Position numbers and translations under genes: made by a program. Under the pieces are notes generated by a model. It ran no database searches. It had not been told where the DNA came from and saw nothing but the letters and a program-made list of their open reading frames with translations. Positions 9,263-17,646 of a stretch of 34,946 nucleotides of DNA are shown here, piece after piece (within the stretch, counting starts at the first letter, position 1; each line of letters opens with the position of its first letter). The stretch comes from an uncultured Oleiphilus sp. (GTDB lineage Bacteria; Pseudomonadota; Gammaproteobacteria; Pseudomonadales; Oleiphilaceae): assembly GCA_913020495.1 (NCBI GenBank), contig CAJWBJ010000037.1:1-34946 (forward strand), given 5' to 3'.

Positions 9263-9651
9263 TTAGTAAACACTACCAGTAAATTAACCAGCACCATAAT
9301 AAGTAATACTAACCAAGTAAATAATGTACCGTAGAATCGAGACTTAGAAGCACCACTACTTTTTGAAATCCCCCAAGCGTGCATGATTCGGCTCGCCACT
9401 AAAACAGTTCCAAATGAATGCAACAACCAAGGCGCTAGATGATTCAACTCTAAAATTAATAACAAGACCATGCCTACAGGTATATTTTCAACAGCATTCC
9501 CATGAGCTCTAATAGCTCGCTTCATTGCGAGAGTACTGGTCTCCTCACCCAATCCAATCTGTTCTTTCTGTCGAAATTTCGTTACGCGATAAGCTAACAT
9601 AACGATCAATAAGGCCAATAAACTGGCATAGACGGGAGTAATTGAAAGCAT
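9259..9651 (-). CDS. MAPEG-family membrane protein
   Basis: A 130-residue integral membrane protein with four predicted helices (about 5-21, 57-73, 78-95 and 108-128). The pattern RAIRAHGNAVENIPVGMVLLL is the MAPEG signature (RA..N..E..P). Members include glutathione transferases and eicosanoid enzymes; small bacterial members are mostly uncharacterised. It lies directly upstream of trmH with a 4-base stop/start overlap. The specific reaction cannot be stated from sequence. Confidence 0.85.
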   Translation of the reverse strand: MLSITPVYASLLALLIVMLAYRVTKFRQKEQIGLGEETSTLAMKRAIRAHGNAVENIPVGMVLLLILELNHLAPWLLHSFGTVLVASRIMHAWGISKSSGASKSRFYGTLFTWLVLLIMVLVNLLVVFTK

Positions 9652-9716
9652 AAAAACCTTATTATTTATTGTTATTCTAGTCCGTTAGCATTGTTCTACT
9701 GATACTGTTTCTAAAC

Positions 9717-10046
9717 TCACTTGTCAGTTGGACGGTGACCAGAGCCACCATGAGGAAAGCTTGTAACAGAACCTTTTCCAGTAGTTACTTTAGCTATGCC
9801 TTCCTGCTCAACCTCATCGATACGAATAATGGCATTCATAGGAATATAGGTGCGCTTTACACCAGAAAACTCGCTTTTTAAACGCTCCTCACTGGGGTCA
9901 ACAAGTAGTTGAGATTTTTCGCCAAACAGCAATTGTTCCAGTTCAACAAACCCATATAAATCAGAAGGGTAGACATGTGAAGCATAGATTTCGTAAACAT
10001 CTTCATTATTGTAAAAGATGACTTTATAAGTTTTCTTTATATTCAT
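9717..10046 (-). CDS. DUF1820 family protein
   Basis: A 109-residue soluble protein matching the DUF1820 family of gammaproteobacteria. It starts with a KTYKVIFYNNEDVYEIYA beta segment, continues with SDLYGFVELEQLLFGEKSQL (49 region), then a TYIPMNAIIRIDEVEQEG block, and ends with a Gly/His-rich GGSGHRPTDK tail. Family function is unknown; no catalytic motif is visible. It sits alone between the MAPEG gene and the REC-TPR gene on the minus strand. No clear Shine-Dalgarno precedes the ATG. Confidence 0.85.
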   Translation of the reverse strand: MNIKKTYKVIFYNNEDVYEIYASHVYPSDLYGFVELEQLLFGEKSQLLVDPSEERLKSEFSGVKRTYIPMNAIIRIDEVEQEGIAKVTTGKGSVTSFPHGGSGHRPTDK

Positions 10047-10131
10047 GAGCGAGGAGAATAATCTGCTTTACCGAAAGGAAAGCAACTATAACATATATTT
10101 ACCACTAGAAATAATTGCTTTATCAGTCGCC

Positions 10132-11775
10132 TTAAGCTTTAAGCGCCTGAACTTTCTTCACTAAATGGGCATAACGTTTATATTGCCTATGCTGCTCGGG
10201 AATGTGCTTAACATTCGCTAAGCATTTTTCACAACGTCGTTTTAATTCTGGGTTTCCACCTTGTTCTGCAATCTGCTTTAACATCACCTGAATCATATTC
10301 AAATTTAATGCAGGATGTTTAGGTGTCGATGCCAATGCATTTTCAAAAACTTCAATTGCTTGTGCCAATTCACCTTTCTCAAATGCACCAATCCCTTTTT
10401 TATTCAGTTTGCGAGCTTTCACTTTTTTCTGGAGACTTACTGGCTCATCCAGTAAATCCTCAATACTGGCCATGATAGATTTATCACCACCACTCTCTTG
10501 AGCCAAATCACTTAACAGCTGCTCAGCCTGACTTTCCTCCCCCATTGTATACAGCGTTTTAGCAAACTCTAGTTTTGTTTTAGCATCAGCTTCTGAAATA
10601 TCCATAGAACTTTCAGCTTTCTCTAAAATAGTTTTCGCTTTTTTATCATCCCCCTGCCCTTGATGCACCCGAGACTGAATCAACATAGAGTTTACTTGTA
10701 CCGATTGATCATGTTTGAATTTTTTCCCCACACGCTCTAATGTATGCACCGCCTCTTTCGCGCGTTTTTTCCCTAAATCTGAAGTATCACCTTCCGACAG
10801 CTCCGACAAACAACTTCCAAGGCTCAAATAATTATCAGGAGATTCATGTACTGAATTGTGACCAAGTTTAACAGTATGCCTAAAGGCATCACTTGCACCT
10901 TCAATATCTTTATTTTTAGTGCAAACATCTGCTAATTTTTTTTGACGAATAATTGCAAAAGGTGAAATTTCAACCGCCTTCTTTAAGGTGCTCTGCGCTT
11001 CTCTTGCACTACCTTTTTTAAGTTGAGCTTCTGCTAGCCAATCATAAGCTTCTATCAAGTTACCGTTTTGGTCTAGGAGACTCGTTAAACCATCAATTGC
11101 TCCCTGATAGTCACCCAAAGCAATTTTGACTTTCCCCAACCCAAGTTGAGCCCACCCTATATCTCGCTTAGTTAAGACGTTCTCATAGATTTTACGTGCT
11201 AATTCAAACTCTCCCTTTTGGTAATAAAGGCTTGCCAATTTTCGATAACACCATATCGCATACTTCGAATCAGACTTAATTTCTGCATTGGTTAGTTCAA
11301 TCGCTTTATCATAAAGCTCCTTATCTACCGCATCATTAATTGGCTTTAAGGCCTCTCTTTGCTCAATCATGATATCTAAACGTTTTTGCAAGACCGCTTT
11401 TGTCATTGGTTTAGTAATATAACCATCCGGCAAATACTCTAACGCTCCCATCACCATATCTTTTGATGTCTCGGCAGTTATCAATACAAAAACCCCCGTT
11501 TGCTTCAACAATTTATTATGCCTGAGCTCTTCCAGAACTTGCTGCCCATTTTTTCCGGCACCCAAATTATAATCGCATAAAATTATATCGAAATGCTCAT
11601 GTTCACATCGTGCGACCGCATCCTCTCCACTACTTGCAACTTCAATGTGTTCCACACCAAAAGCACGAATCATTTGTCGAACAGAAAGCCGAAAGTTTTC
11701 AAAATCATCCACCACTAAGAATTTTAGTTTACGATAATATTTAGCTAATTGGATTTGGCGCTGCAATTCACTCAT
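10132..11775 (-). CDS. Response regulator with C-terminal TPR repeats
   Basis: A 547-residue cytoplasmic protein. Residues about 17-135 are a receiver domain: acidic pair Asp23-Asp24, phospho-acceptor Asp68 in ILCDYNLG, Thr100 in VLITAET, and Lys122 in ITKPMT. The rest is helical with tetratricopeptide repeats, for instance YAIWCYRKLASLYYQKGEFELARKIY split over about 170-200, GDYQGAIDGL near 220, and a final GELAQAIEVFENALASTPKHPA pair near 460. There is no DNA-binding or enzymatic output domain, so the output is probably protein-protein contact. No partner kinase is adjacent. Similar REC-TPR proteins occur in Pseudomonas and marine relatives without assigned pathways. Confidence 0.88.
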   Translation of the reverse strand: MSELQRQIQLAKYYRKLKFLVVDDFENFRLSVRQMIRAFGVEHIEVASSGEDAVARCEHEHFDIILCDYNLGAGKNGQQVLEELRHNKLLKQTGVFVLITAETSKDMVMGALEYLPDGYITKPMTKAVLQKRLDIMIEQREALKPINDAVDKELYDKAIELTNAEIKSDSKYAIWCYRKLASLYYQKGEFELARKIYENVLTKRDIGWAQLGLGKVKIALGDYQGAIDGLTSLLDQNGNLIEAYDWLAEAQLKKGSAREAQSTLKKAVEISPFAIIRQKKLADVCTKNKDIEGASDAFRHTVKLGHNSVHESPDNYLSLGSCLSELSEGDTSDLGKKRAKEAVHTLERVGKKFKHDQSVQVNSMLIQSRVHQGQGDDKKAKTILEKAESSMDISEADAKTKLEFAKTLYTMGEESQAEQLLSDLAQESGGDKSIMASIEDLLDEPVSLQKKVKARKLNKKGIGAFEKGELAQAIEVFENALASTPKHPALNLNMIQVMLKQIAEQGGNPELKRRCEKCLANVKHIPEQHRQYKRYAHLVKKVQALKA

Positions 11776-11926
11776 AAGTTTGTTTGTCTGTATATAATTA
11801 AAATATTAAGGTTAGTGTAGTACGTAAGTCAGCGTCTTGCTCATTTCACTCACAAATTTACATTTTTTTAAACATAAGTTTTGACAGCTAGACACAGGCA
11901 GTACAAAATCGCGCTTTTAACTAAGA

Positions 11927-12421
11927 ATGAACCTATCAATGACACATCCTCTATTTCTTGATATTGATGCCAGCAATGCCGATGACAATGCATTTCCAAC
12001 CTCAATTGCATGGTCACTTCCTGATGGCACAATTAAATCCGTTATCATCTGCCCTGATACAGATTGGGAGCCTTGGGATAACTCAAGCCCTGATGTAGAT
12101 ATCCAACACTTGATGGATCACGGTGTTTCAGGCCCAGACATTATTCGAGAAATGAATGAAGACCTTGATGGCCAAACAGTTTTCATCGATGGCTTAGATG
12201 AGGATGAACAGCTGCTTGAGCTATTGTTTGAAACCTACAATGACAGCTTTGGATTTGAAATTGCCACCCTTACTCAATTACATCCTAAGTCTCAGCTTGA
12301 AGAAATGCTGGCCATACGAAGCCAAATTGCCAATGAATATCAATTCAATTTGGATTTAGCAGAGGAAAACATCCAAGCACTTCTCCATTTATCTGAGCGC
12401 CTTGAAAACTATAAGCCTTAA
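11927..12421 (+). CDS. Small protein resembling a degenerate DEDD-type 3'-5' exonuclease
   Basis: A 164-residue acidic protein. Residues 8-30 (PLFLDIDASNADDNAF...SIAW) resemble the first strand and motif I of DnaQ-type exonucleases, with DxD (Asp12, Asp14) in place of DxE. IQHLMDHGVSGPDI (59-72) resembles the 'HGIS' segment, and VFIDGLDED (85-93) resembles motif II. The third motif (H/YxxxxD) is not evident, so activity is doubtful. Similar short proteins exist in Pseudomonas. Start is uncertain between 11927 and the ATG at 11939 (MTHPLF). The fold assignment is inference; function unknown. Confidence 0.65.
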   Translation: MNLSMTHPLFLDIDASNADDNAFPTSIAWSLPDGTIKSVIICPDTDWEPWDNSSPDVDIQHLMDHGVSGPDIIREMNEDLDGQTVFIDGLDEDEQLLELLFETYNDSFGFEIATLTQLHPKSQLEEMLAIRSQIANEYQFNLDLAEENIQALLHLSERLENYKP

Positions 12422-12532
12422 ATATTAAAACGGTAAAAATAAAAACCTTTAAGCAATTCAATGATTTGTGACATCGATCTGCGCAACTTTTACTTACAAA
12501 TGGCAACATCGCGCTTAGCTTACAGGAACCCC

Positions 12533-13258
12533 ATGAAAATGAAGGTAATCGACAGGATGATGCGTTGTAATTTTTTATTTAGAGTTATGTTAATGGTAAC
12601 TCTTATTAACTTACCTTTATTGACAGAGGCCAAAGAGCAAACCACTAACCCGCTCTCGAATTCATCAATAGATCGAGATTATGTTTCATTTGGCTTTACT
12701 CTAAATGAGTTTCGCTCCGTAGAACTCATTCTTGAAAAAAGTAGCAATGATGCTTTTGTCCATAGTTTTTTCCCTCTCACCGCCCAAACCTATGGTACCT
12801 CATTTACAATCGGTACATACATCACTGAAAATTTTAAAACTGAGCTGCGTTACGGAATGGGAATAAGAGACGACACCCTCGAAAAAGCCATGGATATCAA
12901 CATTAACTATTGGTTCAACTGGTATATCGGCCCAACATACCCTGTTACAGACTACATGTCAGCCTACGCTCTTTTTGGCGTGTCTCACTATGATTCAGAT
13001 GTCACCCGAAGAGAGATAAAGTTCGTTACAGCCGATGACGGTTTATCTGGCAGTGAGACGGTTAATGCTAAAGCCAGCAGCACATTAATGGAAAAAGATT
13101 TATTCGGTACCAGTTTTAGCACCAGCTGGATGCTTGGCCTAGACTTCCACCTCGTAGATCAATGGTATCTAGCATTTGAGTATGGTCGCTTAATAAGAGA
13201 TACCGACACCAATATCAAGGTTTATCAAGCTGGCAGTTACTTGCGTTACGAATTCTAA
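12533..13258 (+). CDS. Predicted outer-membrane beta-barrel protein, function unknown
   Basis: A 241-residue protein from the ATG at 12533, which has AGGA five bases upstream. A longer in-frame ATG at 12461 lacks this and would bury the signal sequence. The N-terminus has basic residues, a hydrophobic run (FLFRVMLMVTLINLPLL) and a likely cleavage after TEA. The mature part alternates polar and aromatic strand-like segments (SFTIGTYITENFKTELRYG, NINYWFNWYIGPTYP, SWMLGLDFHLVDQWYLAFEYG) and ends in YLRYEF, with the terminal Phe of a BAM targeting signal. It resembles small OmpA/opacity-like 8-stranded barrels. No genetic partner is obvious. Family membership is inferred, not recognised. Confidence 0.75.
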   Translation: MKMKVIDRMMRCNFLFRVMLMVTLINLPLLTEAKEQTTNPLSNSSIDRDYVSFGFTLNEFRSVELILEKSSNDAFVHSFFPLTAQTYGTSFTIGTYITENFKTELRYGMGIRDDTLEKAMDININYWFNWYIGPTYPVTDYMSAYALFGVSHYDSDVTRREIKFVTADDGLSGSETVNAKASSTLMEKDLFGTSFSTSWMLGLDFHLVDQWYLAFEYGRLIRDTDTNIKVYQAGSYLRYEF

Positions 13259-13283
13259 TAACAACACTTTCAGCCTTATAAAG

Positions 13284-13301
13284 AGGTGGGAAACCCCACC
13301 T
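13284..13301. terminator. Possible bidirectional terminator between the barrel gene and rlmKL
   Basis: AGGTGGG at 13284-13290 and CCCACCT at 13295-13301 form a 7-base stem around AAAC. It sits between two convergent genes. Neither side has a long T-run, so this is a weak call. Confidence 0.4.
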
Positions 13302-13310
13302 TCACATAGC

Positions 13311-15515
13311 TCACTTATGCTTAATTAGCCAGCACTGATGTATCTTCTGATTTCTCTCAAAATCTTTATCTATGGTTTTTGCACTTATATTTTCAATCGC
13401 GTATCGACCACTTAATTCGGCCTCATCTATTTTAAATTTTCGCAAATTGTTGGAAAAAATCAATTGACCATCCTCTTCCAAATGCTTCATAGCACCATCA
13501 ATTAAAGAAGCATGATCCCGCTGAATATCTAACACGCCTTCCATTCTTTTGGAGTTTGAGAAACTTGGAGGATCAAGAAAAATAACATCATACAGCTTAT
13601 CTACAGGACTTTTAGCCAACCATTCAACACAATCCTGCTGACTTAGCTTGTGCTTGGAAAGGTCTAGCCCATTCGCAGAGAAATTATCTTTTGCCCAGTT
13701 AAGGTAAGTACGCGACATATCAAGACTTAAGGACTCTGTAGCCCCTCCCATTGCGGCATTTGCTGTCACTGTTGCTGTGTAACAAAATAAGTTCAAGAAG
13801 CGCTTTCCCTTTAAATTCTCCCCTACCCATCGACGAATAGCCCTGTGATCTAAAAACAAACCCGTATCAAGATAATCTGTCAAGTTGACCAACAAGCGAA
13901 CTTCATTTTCTTGAATTTTTAAATAACTACCTAGTGAATCATTTTTTTCATACTGGGCAACCCCTTTTTGAATTGCTCGACGTTTTAATACAATATTTTC
14001 AGGTGGAACAGATAGACTTTCAGGCAAAACAGCTAAAGCTTCACGTAAACGCTCCATACTAGTCATTTCATCAATTGATTTTGGTGCAGCATATTCTTGT
14101 ACATGAAGCCATTTCTCCATCGAGTCATCAAGATAAACATCAACCGCAATGGCAAACTCAGGCATATCAGCATCATAAAGACGATAACAACTAATCTGTT
14201 GTTTTTTTGCCCACTTCCCGACTGTTCTTAAATTTTTAGCAAGCCTGTTTTTAAACATTTCAGCCCGCTCAGAATTCGTCACCTTCCAATAACCAGGATC
14301 ATGAATTTTCTGAGATGGCGCTTGCCAAGCTTCTTTAAATCTATTTTCCTGATTGAGCTGAAACAGCAACAACTGACTATCAATAGCTCCATTGTATAAT
14401 TTGTACTGTTTATAACTTCTCCAGGCTACTTTACGCCCTAAGTCAACATTTCCGGTAAATATCCCCGCTCGCCAACCTATTAAATGATTTTCAAATTGTT
14501 GCCCAAATAATGCATACAAGCTTTCCAGCTCTTTAACCTCACCCAAACGCTCACCATAAGGAGGATTACTGAGCAATAATCCAGGTTGAATTTTGTCGAA
14601 TAGAGTAAGCTCAGACAACTCCCGTTTTTCAACATGAATCAAGTCATCAAATCCAGCCTGTTTAATATTATCCCATGCACGACTAACCACACTACTATCT
14701 TGATCAAAACCAATAATTCGCCCCCTGAATGATAATTTACCACTTGAGAAAGCTTCCGCTGCTGCATCTTTTATAGTCAGCCAAGTTTCTAAGTCATGAT
14801 GACACCAAGCATCAAAACCCCACACTTGACGATCCAAGCCTGGCGCTTTATTACACGCAAACATCGCAGCTTCAATTAGCAAAGTGCCGGATCCACACAT
14901 AGGGTCTATAAAACCAGCATCTTCAGCATATTGGTCTGGCCACCCTGCTAAAGCCAATAAACCTGCCGCTAAATTTTCTTTTAATGGAGCACGACCTGTC
15001 GCTGTTCGATAACCCCGCTTATGAAGACTCTCGCCTGATAGATCCAAACCTATAGATAGACGACCTTTTTGGAGCCGAGCCGACACTCTCATATCAGGCT
15101 CTGTTTTACTTACTGAAGGACGAACCCCCGTATTTTCTCTGAACTGGTCAACAATTGCGTCTTTTACTTTAAGCGCACCAAATATTGAATTATTAATTAC
15201 CTCGTTGGTACCTATAAAATCAACCGAGAATGTTTTCTCTTCAGAAAAGTGTGACTGCCAGTCAACAGATGCAGCAATGTCGTAAACATCCTCTGCAGAA
15301 CTCACTTTACCTTTGGTTAATTGAATAATGACGCGATTGGAAACTCTGGACCACAGAAGAATCCGGTATAAACTAATTTTATCAGCCTCAACATCCACAC
15401 CAGCAGGTGTTGCTTTTATAATTGCGGCGCCCAAGCTTTCAAGTTCTCGCTCTAAGACGTAATGCAAGCCTTTAGGGCAAGTGACAAAAATTGAATAGAT
15501 GTCTGTTTGTTTCAT
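13311..15515 (-). CDS. rlmL: Bifunctional 23S rRNA methyltransferase RlmKL (m2G2445 and m7G2069)
   Basis: A 734-residue fusion typical of gammaproteobacteria. The N-terminal THUMP region (about 50-160) precedes the RlmL methyltransferase with DPMCGSGT (204-211) and catalytic NPPYGERLG (317-325). The C-terminal RlmK methyltransferase has FLNLFCYT (about 573-580) and DPPSFS (about 648-653). Role: two base methylations in the peptidyl-transferase region of 23S rRNA during 50S assembly. Both catalytic motifs are intact. It is divergent from rmf across a 370-base gap. Confidence 0.96.
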   Translation of the reverse strand: MKQTDIYSIFVTCPKGLHYVLERELESLGAAIIKATPAGVDVEADKISLYRILLWSRVSNRVIIQLTKGKVSSAEDVYDIAASVDWQSHFSEEKTFSVDFIGTNEVINNSIFGALKVKDAIVDQFRENTGVRPSVSKTEPDMRVSARLQKGRLSIGLDLSGESLHKRGYRTATGRAPLKENLAAGLLALAGWPDQYAEDAGFIDPMCGSGTLLIEAAMFACNKAPGLDRQVWGFDAWCHHDLETWLTIKDAAAEAFSSGKLSFRGRIIGFDQDSSVVSRAWDNIKQAGFDDLIHVEKRELSELTLFDKIQPGLLLSNPPYGERLGEVKELESLYALFGQQFENHLIGWRAGIFTGNVDLGRKVAWRSYKQYKLYNGAIDSQLLLFQLNQENRFKEAWQAPSQKIHDPGYWKVTNSERAEMFKNRLAKNLRTVGKWAKKQQISCYRLYDADMPEFAIAVDVYLDDSMEKWLHVQEYAAPKSIDEMTSMERLREALAVLPESLSVPPENIVLKRRAIQKGVAQYEKNDSLGSYLKIQENEVRLLVNLTDYLDTGLFLDHRAIRRWVGENLKGKRFLNLFCYTATVTANAAMGGATESLSLDMSRTYLNWAKDNFSANGLDLSKHKLSQQDCVEWLAKSPVDKLYDVIFLDPPSFSNSKRMEGVLDIQRDHASLIDGAMKHLEEDGQLIFSNNLRKFKIDEAELSGRYAIENISAKTIDKDFERNQKIHQCWLIKHK

Positions 15516-15886
15516 CGGTTACCAAACTTATACAGAAAAAAGAAGGAATATTTCAGCGGCATTCGATCACGTTATCCCCATTAAAACAAGGCATTAGCCT
15601 TTTATATAGCAAAGATCTATAAGAAGTAATCCTTATAGACAAATATAATCATATACATTTATCCAGTCTTTCGCTTAACTGAATGTGCGGCTTGGAAAAA
15701 TCCAACCGTAAAATAGAAAGAAATTAAAAAATAAAATCCATCTACAAACTATCAATAGGAGATTCACGCACCTTTTGTTTGGCTGATTTTTATTATGTTA
15801 TTTGATGAATACAACTTCAAACCTAACTCAGCCAACGTTCAAACAACTAAAACATTAGAAATAAATGTTCATGAGGTTCTATAAGA
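15516..15886. other. Gene-free divergent region between rlmKL and rmf, with secondary-structure elements
   Basis: No gene-like reading frame is seen. Visible elements: an inverted repeat TCTATAAG (15616-15623)/CTTATAGA (15632-15639); TATAAT at 15644-15649, a candidate -10 for rmf; a hairpin at 15688-15708 (CGG plus TTGGA, AAAA loop, TCCAA plus CCG with one bulged C); and TTGGCTGA (15779-15786)/TCAGCCAA (15828-15835). If the TATAAT is used, rmf would have a leader of roughly 230 bases. Confidence 0.5.
15644..15649 (+). promoter_or_regulatory. rmf: Candidate -10 element for rmf
   Basis: A perfect TATAAT directly follows an 8-base inverted repeat that ends at 15639. The -35 position is poor (AAGAAG-like), which suits a regulated promoter. 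Known rmf genes are induced in stationary phase by ppGpp. The distance to rmf is long, so another promoter nearer the gene is possible. Confidence 0.3.
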
Positions 15887-16096
15887 ATGAAAAGACAAAA
15901 ACGTGATATTGATCAACGAGCTTTCAAGAAAGGTTATCTAGCAGGTGTTTCTGGCAAATCTAAATCATTATGCCCATCATTAGCACAGTCAGCACAACAA
16001 AACTGGCTTTCTGGTTGGCGAGAAGGACGAGGTGACAATTGGGATGGCCTTGTCGGCGTTTCCGGCATACATAAGCTCCCAGGTATAACGACTTAA
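15887..16096 (+). CDS. rmf: Ribosome modulation factor RMF
   Basis: A 69-residue basic protein. The start MKRQKRD, the central KGYLAGVSGKSK, CP near residue 28, and NWLSGWREGRGDNW are the RMF hallmarks. Role: binds 30S subunits in stationary phase and pairs 70S ribosomes into inactive 100S dimers with HPF. It extends about 14 residues past the conserved core, ending GIHKLPGITT, similar to Pseudomonas forms. It is a single-gene unit closed by a strong terminator shared with pyrD. Confidence 0.95.
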   Translation: MKRQKRDIDQRAFKKGYLAGVSGKSKSLCPSLAQSAQQNWLSGWREGRGDNWDGLVGVSGIHKLPGITT

Positions 16097-16141
16097 ATTA
16101 CATTCATTTATATTTAAACTTCAAAGTTATAATTTTCATAT

Positions 16142-16172
16142 AAAAGGCCCGCTCTTCTAACGGGCCTTTTTT
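16142..16172. terminator. Bidirectional intrinsic terminator between rmf and pyrD
   Basis: AAAAGGCCCG at 16142-16151 and CGGGCCTTTT at 16161-16170 form a perfect stem with a 9-base loop, followed by further T on the plus strand. The A-run on the left serves as a T-tract for pyrD transcription in the opposite direction. Confidence 0.9.
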
Positions 16173-16181
16173 AATTGATAT

Positions 16182-17204
16182 TTATTTAGCAAAGCGAATC
16201 GCTTCAACCGAGTCTCTAATTAGCTTAGGGCCTTGATATATAAACCCCGTGTAAAGCTGCACCAGACTTGCACCAGCTCTGATCTTATCTAAAGCCATAT
16301 CCCCCGTCATTATTCCTCCAACCCCTATAATAGGTAGACTATCAGAAAGCTCAGATTTTAGAAGACGAATAAGATGCGTTGATTTCTCGGTTAAGGGTGC
16401 TCCACTCAGCCCCCCAGACTCATTAGAATGAAGAGCACCTTTGACCTGATCTCTACCTAAGGTCGTATTACCCGCTATAACACCATCCAACTCTCTTGCT
16501 TTTAATGATTTTGCAACTTGCGCAACCTCATTTTCATCCATGTCTGGAGCGATTTTTATAGCAACAGGTACATATCGGCCATATTGTTTACTCAATAACA
16601 ACTGCTCCTCTTTAATTGCATCAAGTAGTTCGTTTAAAGCATCTCCAAATTGCAAACTGCGCAAACCAGGAGTGTTCGGTGATGATACATTTACAGCAAT
16701 ATAAGAAGCATGCTCATAAACAGACCTCAATCCTTTGACGTAATCTGACATTGCATCCTCTACCGGAGTATCAAAATTCTTTCCGATATTAATACCAATA
16801 GGCCCCGAAAATTGTGATTTTTTAACCTGTTCTACTAAGTGGCTTACTCCTTTATTATTAAACCCCATACGATTAATGATCGCCTGCTTATCTTTTAAAC
16901 GAAATAACCGAGGTTTAGGATTTCCAGGTTGTGGTCTTGGTGTTACCGTGCCTACCTCTAGAAAACCAAACCCTAACGCTCCTAGCGCGTCGATATGATC
17001 AGCATTCTTATCTAATCCCGCTGCTAAACCCACAGGGTTCGGAAATTTAATCCCCATCACTTCTACAGGAGAAGGCTCAAAAGAAGGAATAAATGGTTTT
17101 AACAACTTCAACCTATTTGCAGCACTCATCCACTCTAAAGAAAGCTCGTGAGAGACTTCTGGTGATAACTGAAACAAGAGCGAGCGTAAAAGCGAATATG
17201 GCAT
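16182..17204 (-). CDS. pyrD: Dihydroorotate dehydrogenase (quinone), class 2, PyrD
   Basis: A 340-residue class 2 enzyme. The N-terminal helix pair ([18 protein letters not shown]) is the membrane/quinone-associated extension. FMN-binding and catalytic segments include [16 protein letters not shown] (54-69), [30 protein letters not shown] with the catalytic Ser region, [24 protein letters not shown] and [10 protein letters not shown]. Reaction: oxidises dihydroorotate to orotate with electrons to ubiquinone. GGAAG precedes the ATG by four bases. Confidence 0.96.
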   Translation of the reverse strand: MPYSLLRSLLFQLSPEVSHELSLEWMSAANRLKLLKPFIPSFEPSPVEVMGIKFPNPVGLAAGLDKNADHIDALGALGFGFLEVGTVTPRPQPGNPKPRLFRLKDKQAIINRMGFNNKGVSHLVEQVKKSQFSGPIGINIGKNFDTPVEDAMSDYVKGLRSVYEHASYIAVNVSSPNTPGLRSLQFGDALNELLDAIKEEQLLLSKQYGRYVPVAIKIAPDMDENEVAQVAKSLKARELDGVIAGNTTLGRDQVKGALHSNESGGLSGAPLTEKSTHLIRLLKSELSDSLPIIGVGGIMTGDMALDKIRAGASLVQLYTGFIYQGPKLIRDSVEAIRFAK

Positions 17205-17278
17205 AGAACTTCCGTAGTAATAAATTAGAAATAAAATAAATAGTAATAAATGTATGTAGTCATATAAAAATCACGAGC

Positions 17279-17284
17279 ATTATA
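17279..17284 (-). promoter_or_regulatory. pyrD: Candidate -10 of the pyrD promoter
   Basis: On the minus strand this reads TATAAT followed by a GC-containing discriminator (GCTCG), about 75 bases ahead of the pyrD start. A weak -35 (TTACTT) lies about 18 bases upstream of it. Confidence 0.45.
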
Positions 17285-17395
17285 AACTGTCAGATAAAGT
17301 AAAAGTAAGAAAATATCAATAAAGAAAAATTTCTTTTTTACCTTAAATAGCGTTGACTTTTATAAAGGCTATAGCTTTTATTTCAACTTATACAT

Positions 17396-17418
17396 TTATC
17401 CACCAAATCTGTGGATAA
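17396..17418. promoter_or_regulatory. Inverted pair of DnaA boxes
   Basis: TTATCCACC at 17396-17404 is one mismatch from the TTATCCACA consensus. TGTGGATAA at 17410-17418 is a perfect box on the minus strand. They are separated by 5 bases, so the boxes face each other. A weaker TTATCCTTA lies near 17505. The arrangement is visible in sequence; DnaA binding is inferred. Confidence 0.6.
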
Positions 17419-17601
17419 CTTTGTTGAAAACCTTTTAACAGACCCCGAAACCCCTTTAAACAACTCGCATACAGACAAATTGGTTACTTTTTAACCAGTC
17501 AATTTATCCTTATATTTCAACAAGTTAAGCAATACAACAAATAATCTTAAAAACTTGTCATTTTATATATTGACTTTTCAACGAAGATTTAAGATGTGAA
17601 T

Positions 17602-17621
17602 AAAAAAGTCAATATATTGAC
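17602..17621 (-). terminator. Palindrome with T-run downstream of uvrB
   Basis: GTCAATATATTGAC at 17608-17621 is a perfect 14-base palindrome. Read on the minus strand it is followed by six T's, about 26 bases after the uvrB stop, which fits a weak AT-rich intrinsic terminator. It could also be a protein-binding operator. Confidence 0.4.
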
Positions 17622-17646
17622 AAAAAGGGTTTGTTTTTCATTCAAA

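Larger units (their letters stand above)
17205..17646. other. AT-rich gene-free region between uvrB and pyrD
   Basis: No coding frame is seen in 440 bases. It holds the pyrD promoter at its left end, an inverted pair of DnaA boxes at 17396-17418, a small hairpin TGGTTA (17481-17486)/TAACCA (17492-17497), a 13-base inverted repeat (17566-17578 and 17604-17616), and a 14-base palindrome at 17608-17621 next to the uvrB stop. Base composition is more AT-rich than the adjacent genes. Confidence 0.6.

Noticed and set aside
17205-17646. Chromosomal origin of replication
   Set aside because: Only one good DnaA box pair, no dnaA, dnaN, mnmG or parAB genes, and no array of boxes with GATC sites. A DnaA-binding site is the most that can be said.
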